Shown: positions 9,920 to 19,155, counted from the first letter of the stretch. The stretch is 64,000 nt of DNA from Oscillospiraceae bacterium (GCA_020025515.1 JAHHRZ010000007.1:41324-105323), one strand, 5' to 3'. The notes: generated from the sequence alone by a model not told the origin. Made by a program: numbers and translations.

Positions 9920-10566
9920 TATTTCTCCTGTGCAGCGGCCAGCGCCTTGTATTCACCCAGGGCCACCACGATGTCACCCTTTTGGATCTCATATTCTGCG
10001 CTGGGGGAAATGTCAATCTTTCCACCCTGACGAATGGCAATGATGGTGATTCCAGCCTTGGCCCGAATATTCAGCTGCTTTAAATTCTTGCCCAGCCAGC
10101 TGTTGGGGGCCTTGAATTCAGAAACTCCATAGTCCTGCGACAGGTCGATATATTCCAGAACATTTGCCGTAGACAGGCCATGGGCCAGCTTATTGGCAAA
10201 TTCCCGTTCCGGCACCACCACTCGGTCTGCTCCTATTTTCTCCAGCACCTTTTTGTGGTTTTCATCCAGAGCCTTGCAAACCACCAGAGGCACTCCCAGC
10301 TCCTTAAAGTTCAGGGTGGTAAGAATACTCGCAGACAGATCCGCACCGATGGCCACAATGGCGCAGTCAAAATTCCTGCTGCCCAAGGCCCGCAGGACCT
10401 CACCGTCCCGGGCATCGCCCACCACCGCATGGGTCACATAGTCGGAAATCTGCTGAACCACCTCCGGATTCGTATCAATGGCAAGGACCTCATTGCCCAA
10501 TTCATGCAGACGCTTGGCAACACTAATGCCAAACCGTCCCAGACCAACCACAACATATGATTTCAT
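9919..10566 (-). CDS. ktrA: Potassium uptake regulatory subunit KtrA
   Basis: Cytoplasmic gating ring subunit of the KtrAB potassium channel-transporter. The 215-residue protein has an RCK_N Rossmann domain with GLGRFG and the acidic nucleotide-binding Asp in AIDTNPE, then an RCK_C domain (about residues 135-208) that in Firmicutes often senses c-di-AMP. It lies 12 bases after ktrB, its channel partner. Confidence 0.94.
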   Translation of the reverse strand: MKSYVVVGLGRFGISVAKRLHELGNEVLAIDTNPEVVQQISDYVTHAVVGDARDGEVLRALGSRNFDCAIVAIGADLSASILTTLNFKELGVPLVVCKALDENHKKVLEKIGADRVVVPEREFANKLAHGLSTANVLEYIDLSQDYGVSEFKAPNSWLGKNLKQLNIRAKAGITIIAIRQGGKIDISPSAEYEIQKGDIVVALGEYKALAAAQEK

Positions 10567-10578
10567 AGATATCTCTCC

Positions 10579-11967
10579 TTATCCAATCAAAAGCTTGGTC
10601 TCGGCATAGTGGTACCGCTCCTGCGCCCTATCTCCCATCAGGAAGCCCAGACTGATCGTAAGCAGACCCACACGGCCAAAATACATGAAAACAATCAATA
10701 AAATCTTAGATAATGTTCCTAAGATCGGCGTAATATTCGCAGTCAGTCCCACCGTTGCCAGGGCAGACGCCGTTTCGAACATGGCATCCAGAAACGCAAC
10801 ATTGCTGTCAGCCGTCACCACAATGGCACCGGCAAAGCACAGCATCAGAGCCATCACCGTCAGCGCCATGGCATCTCGGATCTGGCGGTCGGAAATGCCG
10901 CGCTTAAACAGCTGCACCTGTCTTTTCCCTCTGGCGCTGGTGATCGCCGCCGCCAGCAAAAGAAGCACCGTAACTGTTTTGAGGCCACCGGCCGTGGAAC
11001 CGCTGGAGCCGCCTGTCAGCATCAGAAGAATGGACACCGCCTTGGAAGACTCCGTCAGCGCTCCCTGATCAATGGCAGCAAATCCGGCGGTTCTGGTGGT
11101 CACGGATTGAAAGGTTCCTGCCAGAACCTTTTCACCGGTGGTCATGGTTCCCAAAGTAGCAGGATTGTCCCACTCCAAAACACAGATGGAAACCGCTCCT
11201 GATACAATTAAAAATGCGGTACAAATCAGAACCAGCTTCGTATAGATCGAAAGCTTGCTTTTCCTTCTGTCCTTGCACTTCTGGAATAAATCTTCCCAGA
11301 CAAAAAAGCCCAAGCCTCCCAAAACAATCAGACACATGATGGTAATGAGTACCACAGGGTCTTTCCCAAACAGCATTAAGCTGCTTCCCGGCTCCAAAAC
11401 GCCGAGAATATCAAATCCTGCATTGCAAAATGCGGAAATCGAGTGAAATACGCCCCATTTCAGGGCAGTTACAGGGCCATAGTCTGGCAAAAATCGCAAA
11501 AACAGGATCAATGCTCCCACCCCTTCCAGAGTGAAGGTGCCGACAAGCACATGCTTTTGAATCCGAACCACTCCCTGCATGTCGTTCAGGCTCATGGCTT
11601 GGGCCAAAAGCATTCTCTGCTTCAATCCCATCCGTCTGTGAAGGGAAAAGGCAAATATGGCCGCCATAGACATAAAGCCCAGACCTCCCACCTGAATCAG
11701 GCAGATAATGACCGTCTGACCGAAACCGGACCACTGAACATAGGTGTCCGCCAGCACCAAGCCTGTGACGCAGGTGGCAGATGTAGCGGTAAAAAATGCC
11801 GTCATAGGCCCGCAGGATTCCCCATTGCGTGACGCAGCGGGAAGCATTAAAAGCAAAGCCCCAATCAGAATGATTCCGGCAAAAACCAGTGCTATGATTT
11901 TTGTTGGGGAGAGCCGATTGGCTCTTGCCCGCAGCCGCATTCGAAGCAAATATCCGGCATATGGCAT
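10579..11967 (-). CDS. ktrB: Potassium uptake channel subunit KtrB
   Basis: Membrane subunit of the Trk/Ktr/HKT superfamily, 462 residues. The four pore segments with their filter glycines are visible: ATCVTGLVL, AFCNAGFDI, TTRTAGFAA and ALATVGLTA. I set the start at 11967, with AGGAGG at 11974-11979; the frame stays open about 55 codons upstream, but that part is hydrophilic and lies over the promoter and leader RNA. It is the first gene of the eight-gene leftward operon. Confidence 0.94.
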   Translation of the reverse strand: MPYAGYLLRMRLRARANRLSPTKIIALVFAGIILIGALLLMLPAASRNGESCGPMTAFFTATSATCVTGLVLADTYVQWSGFGQTVIICLIQVGGLGFMSMAAIFAFSLHRRMGLKQRMLLAQAMSLNDMQGVVRIQKHVLVGTFTLEGVGALILFLRFLPDYGPVTALKWGVFHSISAFCNAGFDILGVLEPGSSLMLFGKDPVVLITIMCLIVLGGLGFFVWEDLFQKCKDRRKSKLSIYTKLVLICTAFLIVSGAVSICVLEWDNPATLGTMTTGEKVLAGTFQSVTTRTAGFAAIDQGALTESSKAVSILLMLTGGSSGSTAGGLKTVTVLLLLAAAITSARGKRQVQLFKRGISDRQIRDAMALTVMALMLCFAGAIVVTADSNVAFLDAMFETASALATVGLTANITPILGTLSKILLIVFMYFGRVGLLTISLGFLMGDRAQERYHYAETKLLIG

Positions 11968-12132
11968 AAATTTCCTCCTAATAGCTGCCAAATAAAGCGA
12001 AGGGCGCGACAGCATCGCCAGCCGCACCCTGAACGGGAGTATTCCAAACATAGGGTACCGTTGAGAGATCGCCGTTTTTCGCTCTATTTCGCACATCCAG
12101 TTTACTATATCAGATTTAATGTAGTTGTACAA
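11968..12132 (-). promoter_or_regulatory. ktrB operon promoter and structured leader
   Basis: A good promoter reads leftwards: TTGTAC (12127-12132), 17-base spacer, TATAGT (12104-12109). The transcript leader is about 130 bases. It contains a 9-bp hairpin (GGGTGCGGC at 12029-12021 with GTCGCGCCC at 12010-12002, loop 10) followed by a short U-rich stretch, and an AGAG/CTCT stem further upstream. It does not show the conserved blocks I remember for the ydaO c-di-AMP riboswitch, so the class is unknown. Confidence 0.6.
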
Positions 12133-12153
12133 GCCCCTTTTATCAAAACCGAT

Positions 12154-13032
12154 TTATCTCAGCTGCTTTTGCAGCCTTTGGATATACTCCGGATCCGTGC
12201 CGCAGCAGCCTCCCAGAAGATTGGCGCCAAGGGCATACGCCTGCATCTGAACGGCTGCAAATTCTTCTGCTTCCATGGGATATTCCGCGATTCCGCCCTC
12301 CCGGATCACCGGGTTTCCCGCATTGGGTTTGGAAATCAGGGGACCTCGCACAAATCGGCGCAGACGGCTGACCAGACCAGGCAGCTGGTCCGATGCTGCC
12401 ACGCAGTTAAATCCCACCCCATCGGCCCCGGCCTCTTCCAGTTCCTTCAGCACAGGCCCTGCATCCATTCCGGAGAAAAAGCTTCCGTCAGGCTGCATGG
12501 TGAAGGTAATCAGGACGGGGACATTGCCCCCTTCCAGCTCGGCGGCAGTCAAAATAGCCTCCGCCTCCTGGGGATACAGCAGAGTTTCTCCTGCCAAAAT
12601 GTCCACGCCGCCTTCTAACAGCCCCGCAATCTGCCGGCGGTATTGCTCCACCAGGGTGGAAAACAGTTCTCCATTCCAGGATTCCAAGGTTCCTGCCATG
12701 GTGGAGATATCTCCCGCCACAAGGCAGTCCTCCCCTGCGGCTCGCCTGGTGATGGCCACGAGGTTCGCATTCAGGTCCTCTGCCGTTCCCTGCCAGCCTG
12801 CTTTTTCCAGGGTTGCGGGCTGTGCCTGAAAGGTGGGCGCATACAGAATGTTGCTTCCGGCCCTGCGGTATGCCCGCTGAAGCATCTCCACATCCTGAGG
12901 ATGGTCCAGTGCCCAAAGCTCTGTCACCGCCTCCCGGGGCATCCCCATACGGCGCAGCTGGGAGCCTGTGGCCCCATCCAACAGCACCGGGCCCCGCTTG
13001 ATCCATTCTCTCCACTGTACTTTGTTCATCAT
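12154..13032 (-). CDS. Homocysteine S-methyltransferase family protein
   Basis: A 292-residue single-domain zinc methyltransferase of the BHMT/MmuM family. Zinc ligands are visible as VGFNC (first Cys) and the C-terminal GGCCGT pair; the N-terminal block LLDGATGSQL is typical. It transfers a methyl group to homocysteine to make methionine; the donor (betaine, S-methylmethionine or other) is not readable. Two adjacent ATGs compete (13032, 13029); the second is better spaced from GGAGG. The gene ends 22 bases from the ktrB -35 box. Confidence 0.9.
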   Translation of the reverse strand: MMNKVQWREWIKRGPVLLDGATGSQLRRMGMPREAVTELWALDHPQDVEMLQRAYRRAGSNILYAPTFQAQPATLEKAGWQGTAEDLNANLVAITRRAAGEDCLVAGDISTMAGTLESWNGELFSTLVEQYRRQIAGLLEGGVDILAGETLLYPQEAEAILTAAELEGGNVPVLITFTMQPDGSFFSGMDAGPVLKELEEAGADGVGFNCVAASDQLPGLVSRLRRFVRGPLISKPNAGNPVIREGGIAEYPMEAEEFAAVQMQAYALGANLLGGCCGTDPEYIQRLQKQLR

Positions 13033-13165
13033 CCATCCTCCCCAGACATTTTTTACAGTATACCCATTTCTCCACTCTTTGGCAAGAGGTTCCCGGAGAC
13101 AACTGTGAAAAAGCGCAAATCCCCTCTGTTTTTTTCAAATAAATTGTGAAATAGCACCAACATGA

Positions 13166-13194
13166 TTGACGAATATCCAAAAATCTGCTATACT
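13166..13194 (+). promoter_or_regulatory. Promoter of the M29 aminopeptidase gene
   Basis: TTGACG (13166-13171), 17-base spacer, TATACT (13189-13194), 42 bases before the start codon of the downstream gene. Confidence 0.8.
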
Positions 13195-13235
13195 CACCAT
13201 TGAATTCCATGCAATTTTGAAAGGAGTATCGCCCA

Positions 13236-14459
13236 ATGAAGAAAACCGTTCTGCGTGAATACGCAAAACTGATTGTTCGTACCGGTGTGAATGTCCAGAA
13301 GGGGCAGGATGTACTCATCTATGCCGGCCTGGATCAGCCCGAATTCGTTGCCATGGTGGTGGATGAGGCTTACAAGGCAAAGGCCCGGAAGGTCACCGTC
13401 AACTGGTCTTATCAGCCTTTGCAAAAGCTCCACATCCGCCATCAAAGTGTCACAACCCTGGGCACTGTGGAAGCCTGGGAAGAGGCACGCCTGCAGCACT
13501 ATGTAGATATCCACCCCTGCCGCATCCATTTGGTTTCTGAGGATCCCGATGGCCTCAAGGGCGTGAATCTGGAAAAAATGGCTAAGGGCCGTCAGGCCTC
13601 CTATAAGATCCTCAAACCCTATTCCGATCAGCGCCAGAACAAAGAGCAATGGTGCATTGCTGCCGTCCCCGGTGCCGCCTGGGCCAAGAAGATTTTCCCC
13701 AACCTCACTAAGAGTCAGGCCATGGAAAAGCTGTGGGAGGCCATTCTCTCCACTTCCCGGGTGGATGACGATCCCCTGGCTGCGTGGGATGCTCACAACA
13801 AGGACTTGAAGGAACGCTGTGATTATCTCAACAGTCTGGGCATTTCCAAGCTTCACTATACCGCTGATAATGGCACTGATTTTACCGTTGGCATGATGCC
13901 CGAAGCACAGTTCTGCGCTGGTGGGGAAGAAACTCTGAGCGGCGTGTTCTACAACCCCAATATTCCCACTGAGGAGTGTTTCATTTCTCCCAACAAGCAC
14001 CAGGCCGATGGCATTGTCTATTCCAGCAAGCCTCTGTCTTATCAGGGCCAGCTCATTGACAACTTCTCCATCCGCTTTGAAAACGGTAAGGCTGTGGAGG
14101 TACACGCCGAACAGAATGAGGATCTGCTGAAAACCATGATTTCCATGGACGAAGGCGCCTCCTATCTGGGCGAATGTGCTCTGGTCCCCCAGACCTCCCC
14201 CATCTCCCAGAGCGGCCTGCTGTTCTATAACACCCTGTTTGACGAGAACGCAGCCTGCCATCTGGCTCTGGGCGCCGGCTTCCCTGACACCTTTAAGGAT
14301 TTCCAGAATAAAACCCTGGAGGAATGTAAGAGCTGCGGCATGAACGACTCCATGATTCATGTGGACTTCATGATCGGCTGCGACAGCATGAATATCGATG
14401 CCATCACCCAAGACGGCAAAGTGGTCCCCATCTTCCGCAAGGGCAACTGGGCGTTCTAA
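13236..14459 (+). CDS. M29-family aminopeptidase
   Basis: A 407-residue cytoplasmic metallo-aminopeptidase of the AmpS/PepS (thermophilic aminopeptidase) family. Conserved features are the N-terminal LIVRTGVNVQKGQDVLI, the central acidic metal ligand region (TADNGTDFTVGM, NIPTEECF) and the C-terminal HVDFMIG block. It removes N-terminal residues from peptides. Start ATG at 13236 follows AAAGGAG at 13220-13226. It has its own promoter and a terminator follows, so it is monocistronic. Confidence 0.93.
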   Translation: MKKTVLREYAKLIVRTGVNVQKGQDVLIYAGLDQPEFVAMVVDEAYKAKARKVTVNWSYQPLQKLHIRHQSVTTLGTVEAWEEARLQHYVDIHPCRIHLVSEDPDGLKGVNLEKMAKGRQASYKILKPYSDQRQNKEQWCIAAVPGAAWAKKIFPNLTKSQAMEKLWEAILSTSRVDDDPLAAWDAHNKDLKERCDYLNSLGISKLHYTADNGTDFTVGMMPEAQFCAGGEETLSGVFYNPNIPTEECFISPNKHQADGIVYSSKPLSYQGQLIDNFSIRFENGKAVEVHAEQNEDLLKTMISMDEGASYLGECALVPQTSPISQSGLLFYNTLFDENAACHLALGAGFPDTFKDFQNKTLEECKSCGMNDSMIHVDFMIGCDSMNIDAITQDGKVVPIFRKGNWAF

Positions 14460-14496
14460 GAATCCCCTTCTTTCCCCTGCGTCATCGGACACAGAA

Positions 14497-14540
14497 AATA
14501 TCCCGGAAGCCCTTCAAGAAAGAAGGGATTCCGGGATATT
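14497..14540. terminator. Bidirectional terminator between aminopeptidase and murC
   Basis: Nearly perfect 19-bp inverted repeat (14497-14515 with 14522-14540, loop of 6). It sits between the convergent ends of the aminopeptidase and murC genes and is followed by short T-runs on both strands. Confidence 0.85.
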
Positions 14541-14542
14541 GT

Positions 14543-15916
14543 TTACCTCTTCAGCAGCGCCTCGCCTGCTTTATAGATATCGCCTGCACCTACGGTGAGT
14601 ACGATATCATCCGGCTGGGCGGTACGGCTCAAATAGGTGGTGACCTCCGGCAGGGTGTCGAAAAAGACGGAGCCGGGAATGTGGTTGGACAGATCTCTTG
14701 CGGAAATCCCATAGGTATTGCGCTCCCGGGCCGCATAAATCTCAGTCAGGACCACATGGTCCACTGTGCGCAGCTCCCGCACGAAATCATCAAACAGGGC
14801 CGCGGTACGGGAATATGTATGGGGCTGGAAGGCCAAAATCACACGGCGGTAGCCCATGGCCTTTACTGCCTCAATGGTGGCGTGAAGCTCACCGGGATGG
14901 TGGGCATAGTCATCATAAATATCCGCTCCATTGTAGTTGCCCTTGTACTCCAGCCGACGGCCCGCCCCACGGAAGGATTCCAGACCACGGCTTACAGCCT
15001 CGCCGTCAATGCCCAGAACCCAGGCAGCGGCAATGGCGCCCAGTGCGTTGGCCACATTGTGCTTGCCGTAAACGCTGAGCCGCACATCGCAGTAGTGCTT
15101 TCCGTCGCAGACCACGGAAAAGTCCCGCCAGTCATCGGAATAGTTCATGCCATGGACCCGATTCTGCTCCCCAATGCCGAAGGTAATGGGATTCAAGCCC
15201 TCCAGAGCCTGCATGGTATTCGCATCATCGCCGTTTGCCAGGATTTTGCCGGTCTTTTCAGGCACCAGTTTCGCAAATTTCCGAAACGACTTTTCAACAG
15301 CCGCCAAATCACTGAAATAGTCCAGATGATCTGCCTCAATATTCAGGACCACCGCCAGGGTGGGGAAGAAATTCAAGAAGGAATCGCAGTATTCACAGCT
15401 CTCCAGCACAATGGAATCTCCCTGGCCCACCCGGTGGCCTGCATGCAGGATGGGAAGATATCCGCCAATCATTACCGTGGGGTCCCATTGAGCTTCCATG
15501 AGGATATGTGTCATCATGGAGGTGGTTGTGGTTTTTCCGTGGGTGCCGGAGATGCAGATGGCATTTTTGTAGCTCTGCATCAAAACACCCCAGGCCTGAG
15601 ACCGTTCAAAAACAGGAATTCCCGCTGCTCTGGCGGCGGCAATTTCCGGATTATCGTTGTGGGCAGCGGCTGTTCTGATGATGCAGTCTGCCCCGATGAT
15701 ATTATCTGCACTGTGACCAATATAGACCTTGATCCCGTGGGACTTCAGTTCATCTGTGGAGACAGAGGAGTTCATATCAGATCCGGTGACCTCAATGCCC
15801 ATGCCCTGGAGCACCAGACCCAGAGGCCGCATGGAGACACCGCCGATGCCCACCAAATGGACCCGTTTGCCGGGTCTGAGGAGATTTTTCATTTTATTCA
15901 GGTTAAAAGAAGCCAT
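14543..15916 (-). CDS. murC: UDP-N-acetylmuramate--L-alanine ligase
   Basis: Adds L-alanine to UDP-MurNAc, the first peptide step of peptidoglycan synthesis. The 457-residue protein has the N-terminal UDP-binding Rossmann motif VHLVGIGGVSM, the ATP-binding loop GTHGKTTTTSMM and the ligase motifs EADHLDYF and DDYAHHPGE. I chose the ATG at 15916, 9 bases from GTGAGG; the GTG at 15931 lies on the ribosome-binding site. Monocistronic with its own promoter. Confidence 0.97.
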   Translation of the reverse strand: MASFNLNKMKNLLRPGKRVHLVGIGGVSMRPLGLVLQGMGIEVTGSDMNSSVSTDELKSHGIKVYIGHSADNIIGADCIIRTAAAHNDNPEIAAARAAGIPVFERSQAWGVLMQSYKNAICISGTHGKTTTTSMMTHILMEAQWDPTVMIGGYLPILHAGHRVGQGDSIVLESCEYCDSFLNFFPTLAVVLNIEADHLDYFSDLAAVEKSFRKFAKLVPEKTGKILANGDDANTMQALEGLNPITFGIGEQNRVHGMNYSDDWRDFSVVCDGKHYCDVRLSVYGKHNVANALGAIAAAWVLGIDGEAVSRGLESFRGAGRRLEYKGNYNGADIYDDYAHHPGELHATIEAVKAMGYRRVILAFQPHTYSRTAALFDDFVRELRTVDHVVLTEIYAARERNTYGISARDLSNHIPGSVFFDTLPEVTTYLSRTAQPDDIVLTVGAGDIYKAGEALLKR

Positions 15917-15959
15917 ATAAAAGCGCCTCACTTAAAAGACAAATTCTGTTCAGCTTTTC

Positions 15960-15988
15960 ATTATAGTATACTGCAACCTGCATTACAA
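15960..15988 (-). promoter_or_regulatory. murC promoter
   Basis: TTGTAA (15988-15983), 17-base spacer, perfect TATAAT (15965-15960), leftward, about 45 bases before murC. Confidence 0.8.
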
Positions 15989-16033
15989 GTGTTTTTTATG
16001 AAATCCTTATGATTTTTATGGATATTTCCAAAA

Positions 16034-16059
16034 AAGAGACCGCCAAAAGGCGGTCTCTT
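16034..16059 (-). terminator. Terminator of the efflux operon
   Basis: Perfect 11-bp stem (16034-16044 with 16049-16059) with a 4-base loop; on the minus strand it runs into a T-stretch. It lies 33 bases after the permease stop. Confidence 0.9.
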
Positions 16060-16092
16060 GTGCGGATATCAATAGGCTGCGCTTTCTTAGGC

Positions 16093-17439
16093 TTAATCTC
16101 TGCGCAGTGCCCGGATGGGGCTGAGATTTGCAGCTTTCGCCGCAGGCAGCAAGCCAAACAGAACGCCGATCAGAGTGGAGAAAGCCACTGCAATAATGGT
16201 TGCGGGAATGCTCACCGCCACAGGTACATGGGTCAGCTTGGAAATCAGCTGAGCCGTACCCACACCGGAAAGGACACCCAAAAGGCCGCCCAGGCATGTG
16301 AGCACTGCGGCCTCTGTCAAAAACTGCCACAAAATCCTGCGGCGTTTTGCACCCAATGCCTTCTTGAGGCCGATCTCACTGGTTCGCTCCGTTACGGATA
16401 CCAGCATGATATTCATAACACCGATGCCACCTACCAGCAAAGAAATGCTGGCAATCCAAATCAGCTGATTATTGGTGGCGTTGCTCATGTCCTGAAGCTG
16501 CTGGGCCTGTTCCAGCAGGTCCTCGCTGCGGTAGCTGAAGCCGGAACTGCTCTGGAATTCACCGGGTCCTGCTGCATCCACGGCAACGTCTGTCACAACC
16601 TCCTGCTCCTGCTGTACCTCTTCTTCCTCCCGATAGGCCACGCTGCTGGCAATCTGGGTCTCCGTAAGCTTATCTGCCACCGCCTTACCCGCCACTGTCA
16701 TTTCATCCGTGCTGTTGGCCTGAACTGCCACCGACTGCGGCTCATCAAAGCGGTAGACAACAGGCCAAACGGAATCCGGCATATAGACAGAACCGCCTGT
16801 GGTCTCTGCATAGAGGTAATAGTCATTCATATTCTTGATGTTCGGGGTGAAGCTGGAGGTGCTGGCTACCACGCCTACCACTGTGAATGTTTCACCCTTG
16901 ATTTCCAGGGTCTGACCTACAGGCTCAGCTCCGTCAAAGAGGCTGGCTGCCGCTTTCTCGTCTACGATCACAACCTTTCGATAGTTCTCATAGTCCGAAT
17001 CCAAAAAGCCTCTGCCGCCGCTCAGGCGATAGCCCTCCACCTGAAAATAGGCCTGATCGATGCCGAGAACCCGACCGCTGAGGGAAGTATTGTGGTAAAA
17101 CACTTCTCTTTCAGAGTAGGGACGGACATGATAAAAAGAAACAGCTTTGACTCCATCCAGCTTTTCCAGTTCCCCGCGCATTTCCTCCTGAATGGGAGTC
17201 ACTCCCTTTGGGTTCTGGTTATAGCTCATATCATAGACATTGTTGCCGTTGTGCAGCTGCACCGTTACCACATTGTTTCCTGCGCCAATGAGGTTCTGCT
17301 TGATCTGCTCATTGGTTCCCTTAATGGTGGAAACAATGGTCATAATGGCAGCGATACCAATGATAATGCCCAGCATTGTCAGGAAAGAGCGGAGCTTGTG
17401 GCCCCAGATTCCCTGGAATGCCAATCTGATATTTTCCAT
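16093..17439 (-). CDS. MacB-like ABC transporter permease
   Basis: A 448-residue permease. One N-terminal membrane helix (LRSFLTMLGIIIGIAAIM) precedes a large extracytoplasmic domain (about residues 45-300), then three C-terminal helices of the FtsX domain with the conserved cytoplasmic block TERTSEIGLKKALGAKRR. This MacB topology implies mechanotransmission rather than a classical transport path. A Glu/Gln-rich stretch (EEEEVQQEQE) sits in the extracellular domain. It is the last gene of the operon adaptor-ATPase-adaptor-permease, 12 bases after the second adaptor. Confidence 0.92.
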   Translation of the reverse strand: MENIRLAFQGIWGHKLRSFLTMLGIIIGIAAIMTIVSTIKGTNEQIKQNLIGAGNNVVTVQLHNGNNVYDMSYNQNPKGVTPIQEEMRGELEKLDGVKAVSFYHVRPYSEREVFYHNTSLSGRVLGIDQAYFQVEGYRLSGGRGFLDSDYENYRKVVIVDEKAAASLFDGAEPVGQTLEIKGETFTVVGVVASTSSFTPNIKNMNDYYLYAETTGGSVYMPDSVWPVVYRFDEPQSVAVQANSTDEMTVAGKAVADKLTETQIASSVAYREEEEVQQEQEVVTDVAVDAAGPGEFQSSSGFSYRSEDLLEQAQQLQDMSNATNNQLIWIASISLLVGGIGVMNIMLVSVTERTSEIGLKKALGAKRRRILWQFLTEAAVLTCLGGLLGVLSGVGTAQLISKLTHVPVAVSIPATIIAVAFSTLIGVLFGLLPAAKAANLSPIRALRRD

Positions 17440-17451
17440 GATCCACCCTCC

Positions 17452-19155
17452 TTAATTGAACGTATACAGCTCGGTTACATCGGCCTCTTCCGTAGGGGCC
17501 CCCTCTTTCAGCCCGTCGCCATAGGGGAACGCGATGTAGTCTGTCATCGTCAGTCCAGAGAGAACTTTGGTATTATTGCCATTGTTCACAGTTGCGCCGG
17601 TTTTGATCTCCCGTTTTTCCAGAAGCCCTTCCGCATTTCTTACATATACATAACTTTTTCCGTTTTCCGTCAGGATAAACGCGGATTCCAGGAAAAAGGC
17701 ATCCTCCTGATCCTGGGTGGTACTATAGGAAATCTCCGCAAAATACCCATCTTGCAGGTTGGCATCCTCACTGACAGAGACGGTAAAGGGATAGCTGGAG
17801 CTGTTGGGATTTCCGTCATACAGATTGCCGCTTACAGGATAATCCCCGATCTCCACGATGGTTCCCTCATAAGTAGAGAAATCATTATAGCTGGTGACTG
17901 TCACCGTCTGACCAATGGAAATAGCCTCTCGATTCAGCTCGTTGACACTGCCCTGGATCAGGAAACCGCCGCCACCGGAAATTTTCACAATGGGCTCTCC
18001 CGTCTCTGCCGCCTCCTCCGCGGAAATCACAGAAACCACATGTCCGGAAATTTCACTGGTGATTTCCCCATTGTCAAATTCCTTCTGCATGATCTGAAGC
18101 TCCGCCTTCGCCATTTTGAGAGAGAAGGTCAGATCTTTGATTTCCGCTTCCTTTTCTGTCTTCTTCTGCGCTATTTCCGTGGCTGTAAAGCCGCTGTTCC
18201 AGATGATTTCATCCTCCGGCTCCGGTTCCTTGTTCTCGGAAGGTACGAAGAACTCAATGATATATTTCGGATCAGGCGCAACAGGAGGCTCTGGGGGAGC
18301 CGGAGGAGCTGGAGGCTCTGAAGGGGCTGTAGTCTCCGTAGTCTCTGTAGGCTCTGTAGTCTCTGTGGGCTCTGTAGTCTCTGTGGTTTCCGGGGTCTCT
18401 GTGGTCTCCGATGCCGCTGCCCCTTCCGTCTCTGGGGCGGGAGTCGTTTCCGTCGGCTGCGGAGCAGGCTCCACGATCCGGGTAATATGCATCCCCACAC
18501 GATTGGTCACTTCTCCCGCTGCACTGTTCCCCTGCCGATACTCTGCAACCAGGTACACATCGCTTCCCCCGGTGCTGTCCGCAATGAGGCTGTTCATCAA
18601 CTCATTGGTAAACTGGATGTTTTGATCCACCCAGACTCTAGCAGGGCTTCCGCTGGTCCCCTTACCGGCGTAAATCTGATATCCGTTGCCTCCCAGCTCT
18701 CCCTTAGGCCCAGGAGCCCCGGAAGAGGGCTTATCCGGTTTTTCCAGATAAACAATGGGCTTCATATTTCTGATTGCCACCAATTCCTTTTCCGCATCCT
18801 TGAGGCGAAGCTCATCACGCTTGATTGCCAGCTCTTTTCGGTCCAGAGCCAGCTGGGAAATGGTGGTGTCATAGGTCAGCAGTTTGGCTCCCTTGGAGAC
18901 CTTCTGCCCAACCCGGACATGCACCGCTGTGACCATCTGGGTATTTGACAGATGGACCGCCTGGAATTTATCCGTTTTGACTTCGCCGCCGGTGGTGGAA
19001 TCACTATCCCAGTTCAAATAGGCCATATTATTGATGTCATAGACATGGACAGGCTCTACCGGCCGAGTTTCCATGTATATAAAGACCCCGGCTCCCAACG
19101 CTCCCACCAAAAGGATAGACAGAAGACTGATCCACAGCTTTTTATGCTTCTTCAT
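17452..19155 (-). CDS. Efflux adaptor (membrane-fusion protein) with Thr/Glu/Pro-rich insert
   Basis: A 567-residue HlyD/MacA-like adaptor anchored by an N-terminal helix (LWISLLSILLVGALGAGVFI). A coiled-coil hairpin and barrel-sandwich halves (VRVGQKVSKGAKLL; EISGHVVSVISAEEAAETGEP) are visible. About residues 235-310 hold a low-complexity Thr-Glu-Pro insert of imperfect TETTEP-like repeats, which makes the protein longer than usual adaptors. I chose the ATG at 19155 with GGAGG upstream; it overlaps the ATPase gene by 14 bases. Confidence 0.88.
   Translation of the reverse strand: MKKHKKLWISLLSILLVGALGAGVFIYMETRPVEPVHVYDINNMAYLNWDSDSTTGGEVKTDKFQAVHLSNTQMVTAVHVRVGQKVSKGAKLLTYDTTISQLALDRKELAIKRDELRLKDAEKELVAIRNMKPIVYLEKPDKPSSGAPGPKGELGGNGYQIYAGKGTSGSPARVWVDQNIQFTNELMNSLIADSTGGSDVYLVAEYRQGNSAAGEVTNRVGMHITRIVEPAPQPTETTPAPETEGAAASETTETPETTETTEPTETTEPTETTETTAPSEPPAPPAPPEPPVAPDPKYIIEFFVPSENKEPEPEDEIIWNSGFTATEIAQKKTEKEAEIKDLTFSLKMAKAELQIMQKEFDNGEITSEISGHVVSVISAEEAAETGEPIVKISGGGGFLIQGSVNELNREAISIGQTVTVTSYNDFSTYEGTIVEIGDYPVSGNLYDGNPNSSSYPFTVSVSEDANLQDGYFAEISYSTTQDQEDAFFLESAFILTENGKSYVYVRNAEGLLEKREIKTGATVNNGNNTKVLSGLTMTDYIAFPYGDGLKEGAPTEEADVTELYTFN

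Noticed and set aside
11990..12100. ydaO-type c-di-AMP riboswitch upstream of ktrB
   Set aside because: The conserved sequence blocks I know for this riboswitch are not present; only the gene context fits.
11968..12132. N-terminal extension of KtrB by about 55 codons
   Set aside because: It lies over a good promoter and leader and is hydrophilic; AGGAGG directly precedes the internal ATG at 11967.
16009..18321. A 770-codon open frame on the plus strand across the efflux genes
   Set aside because: Opposite to the permease and adaptor genes and crosses their intergenic signals; composition is that of a complementary-strand shadow.
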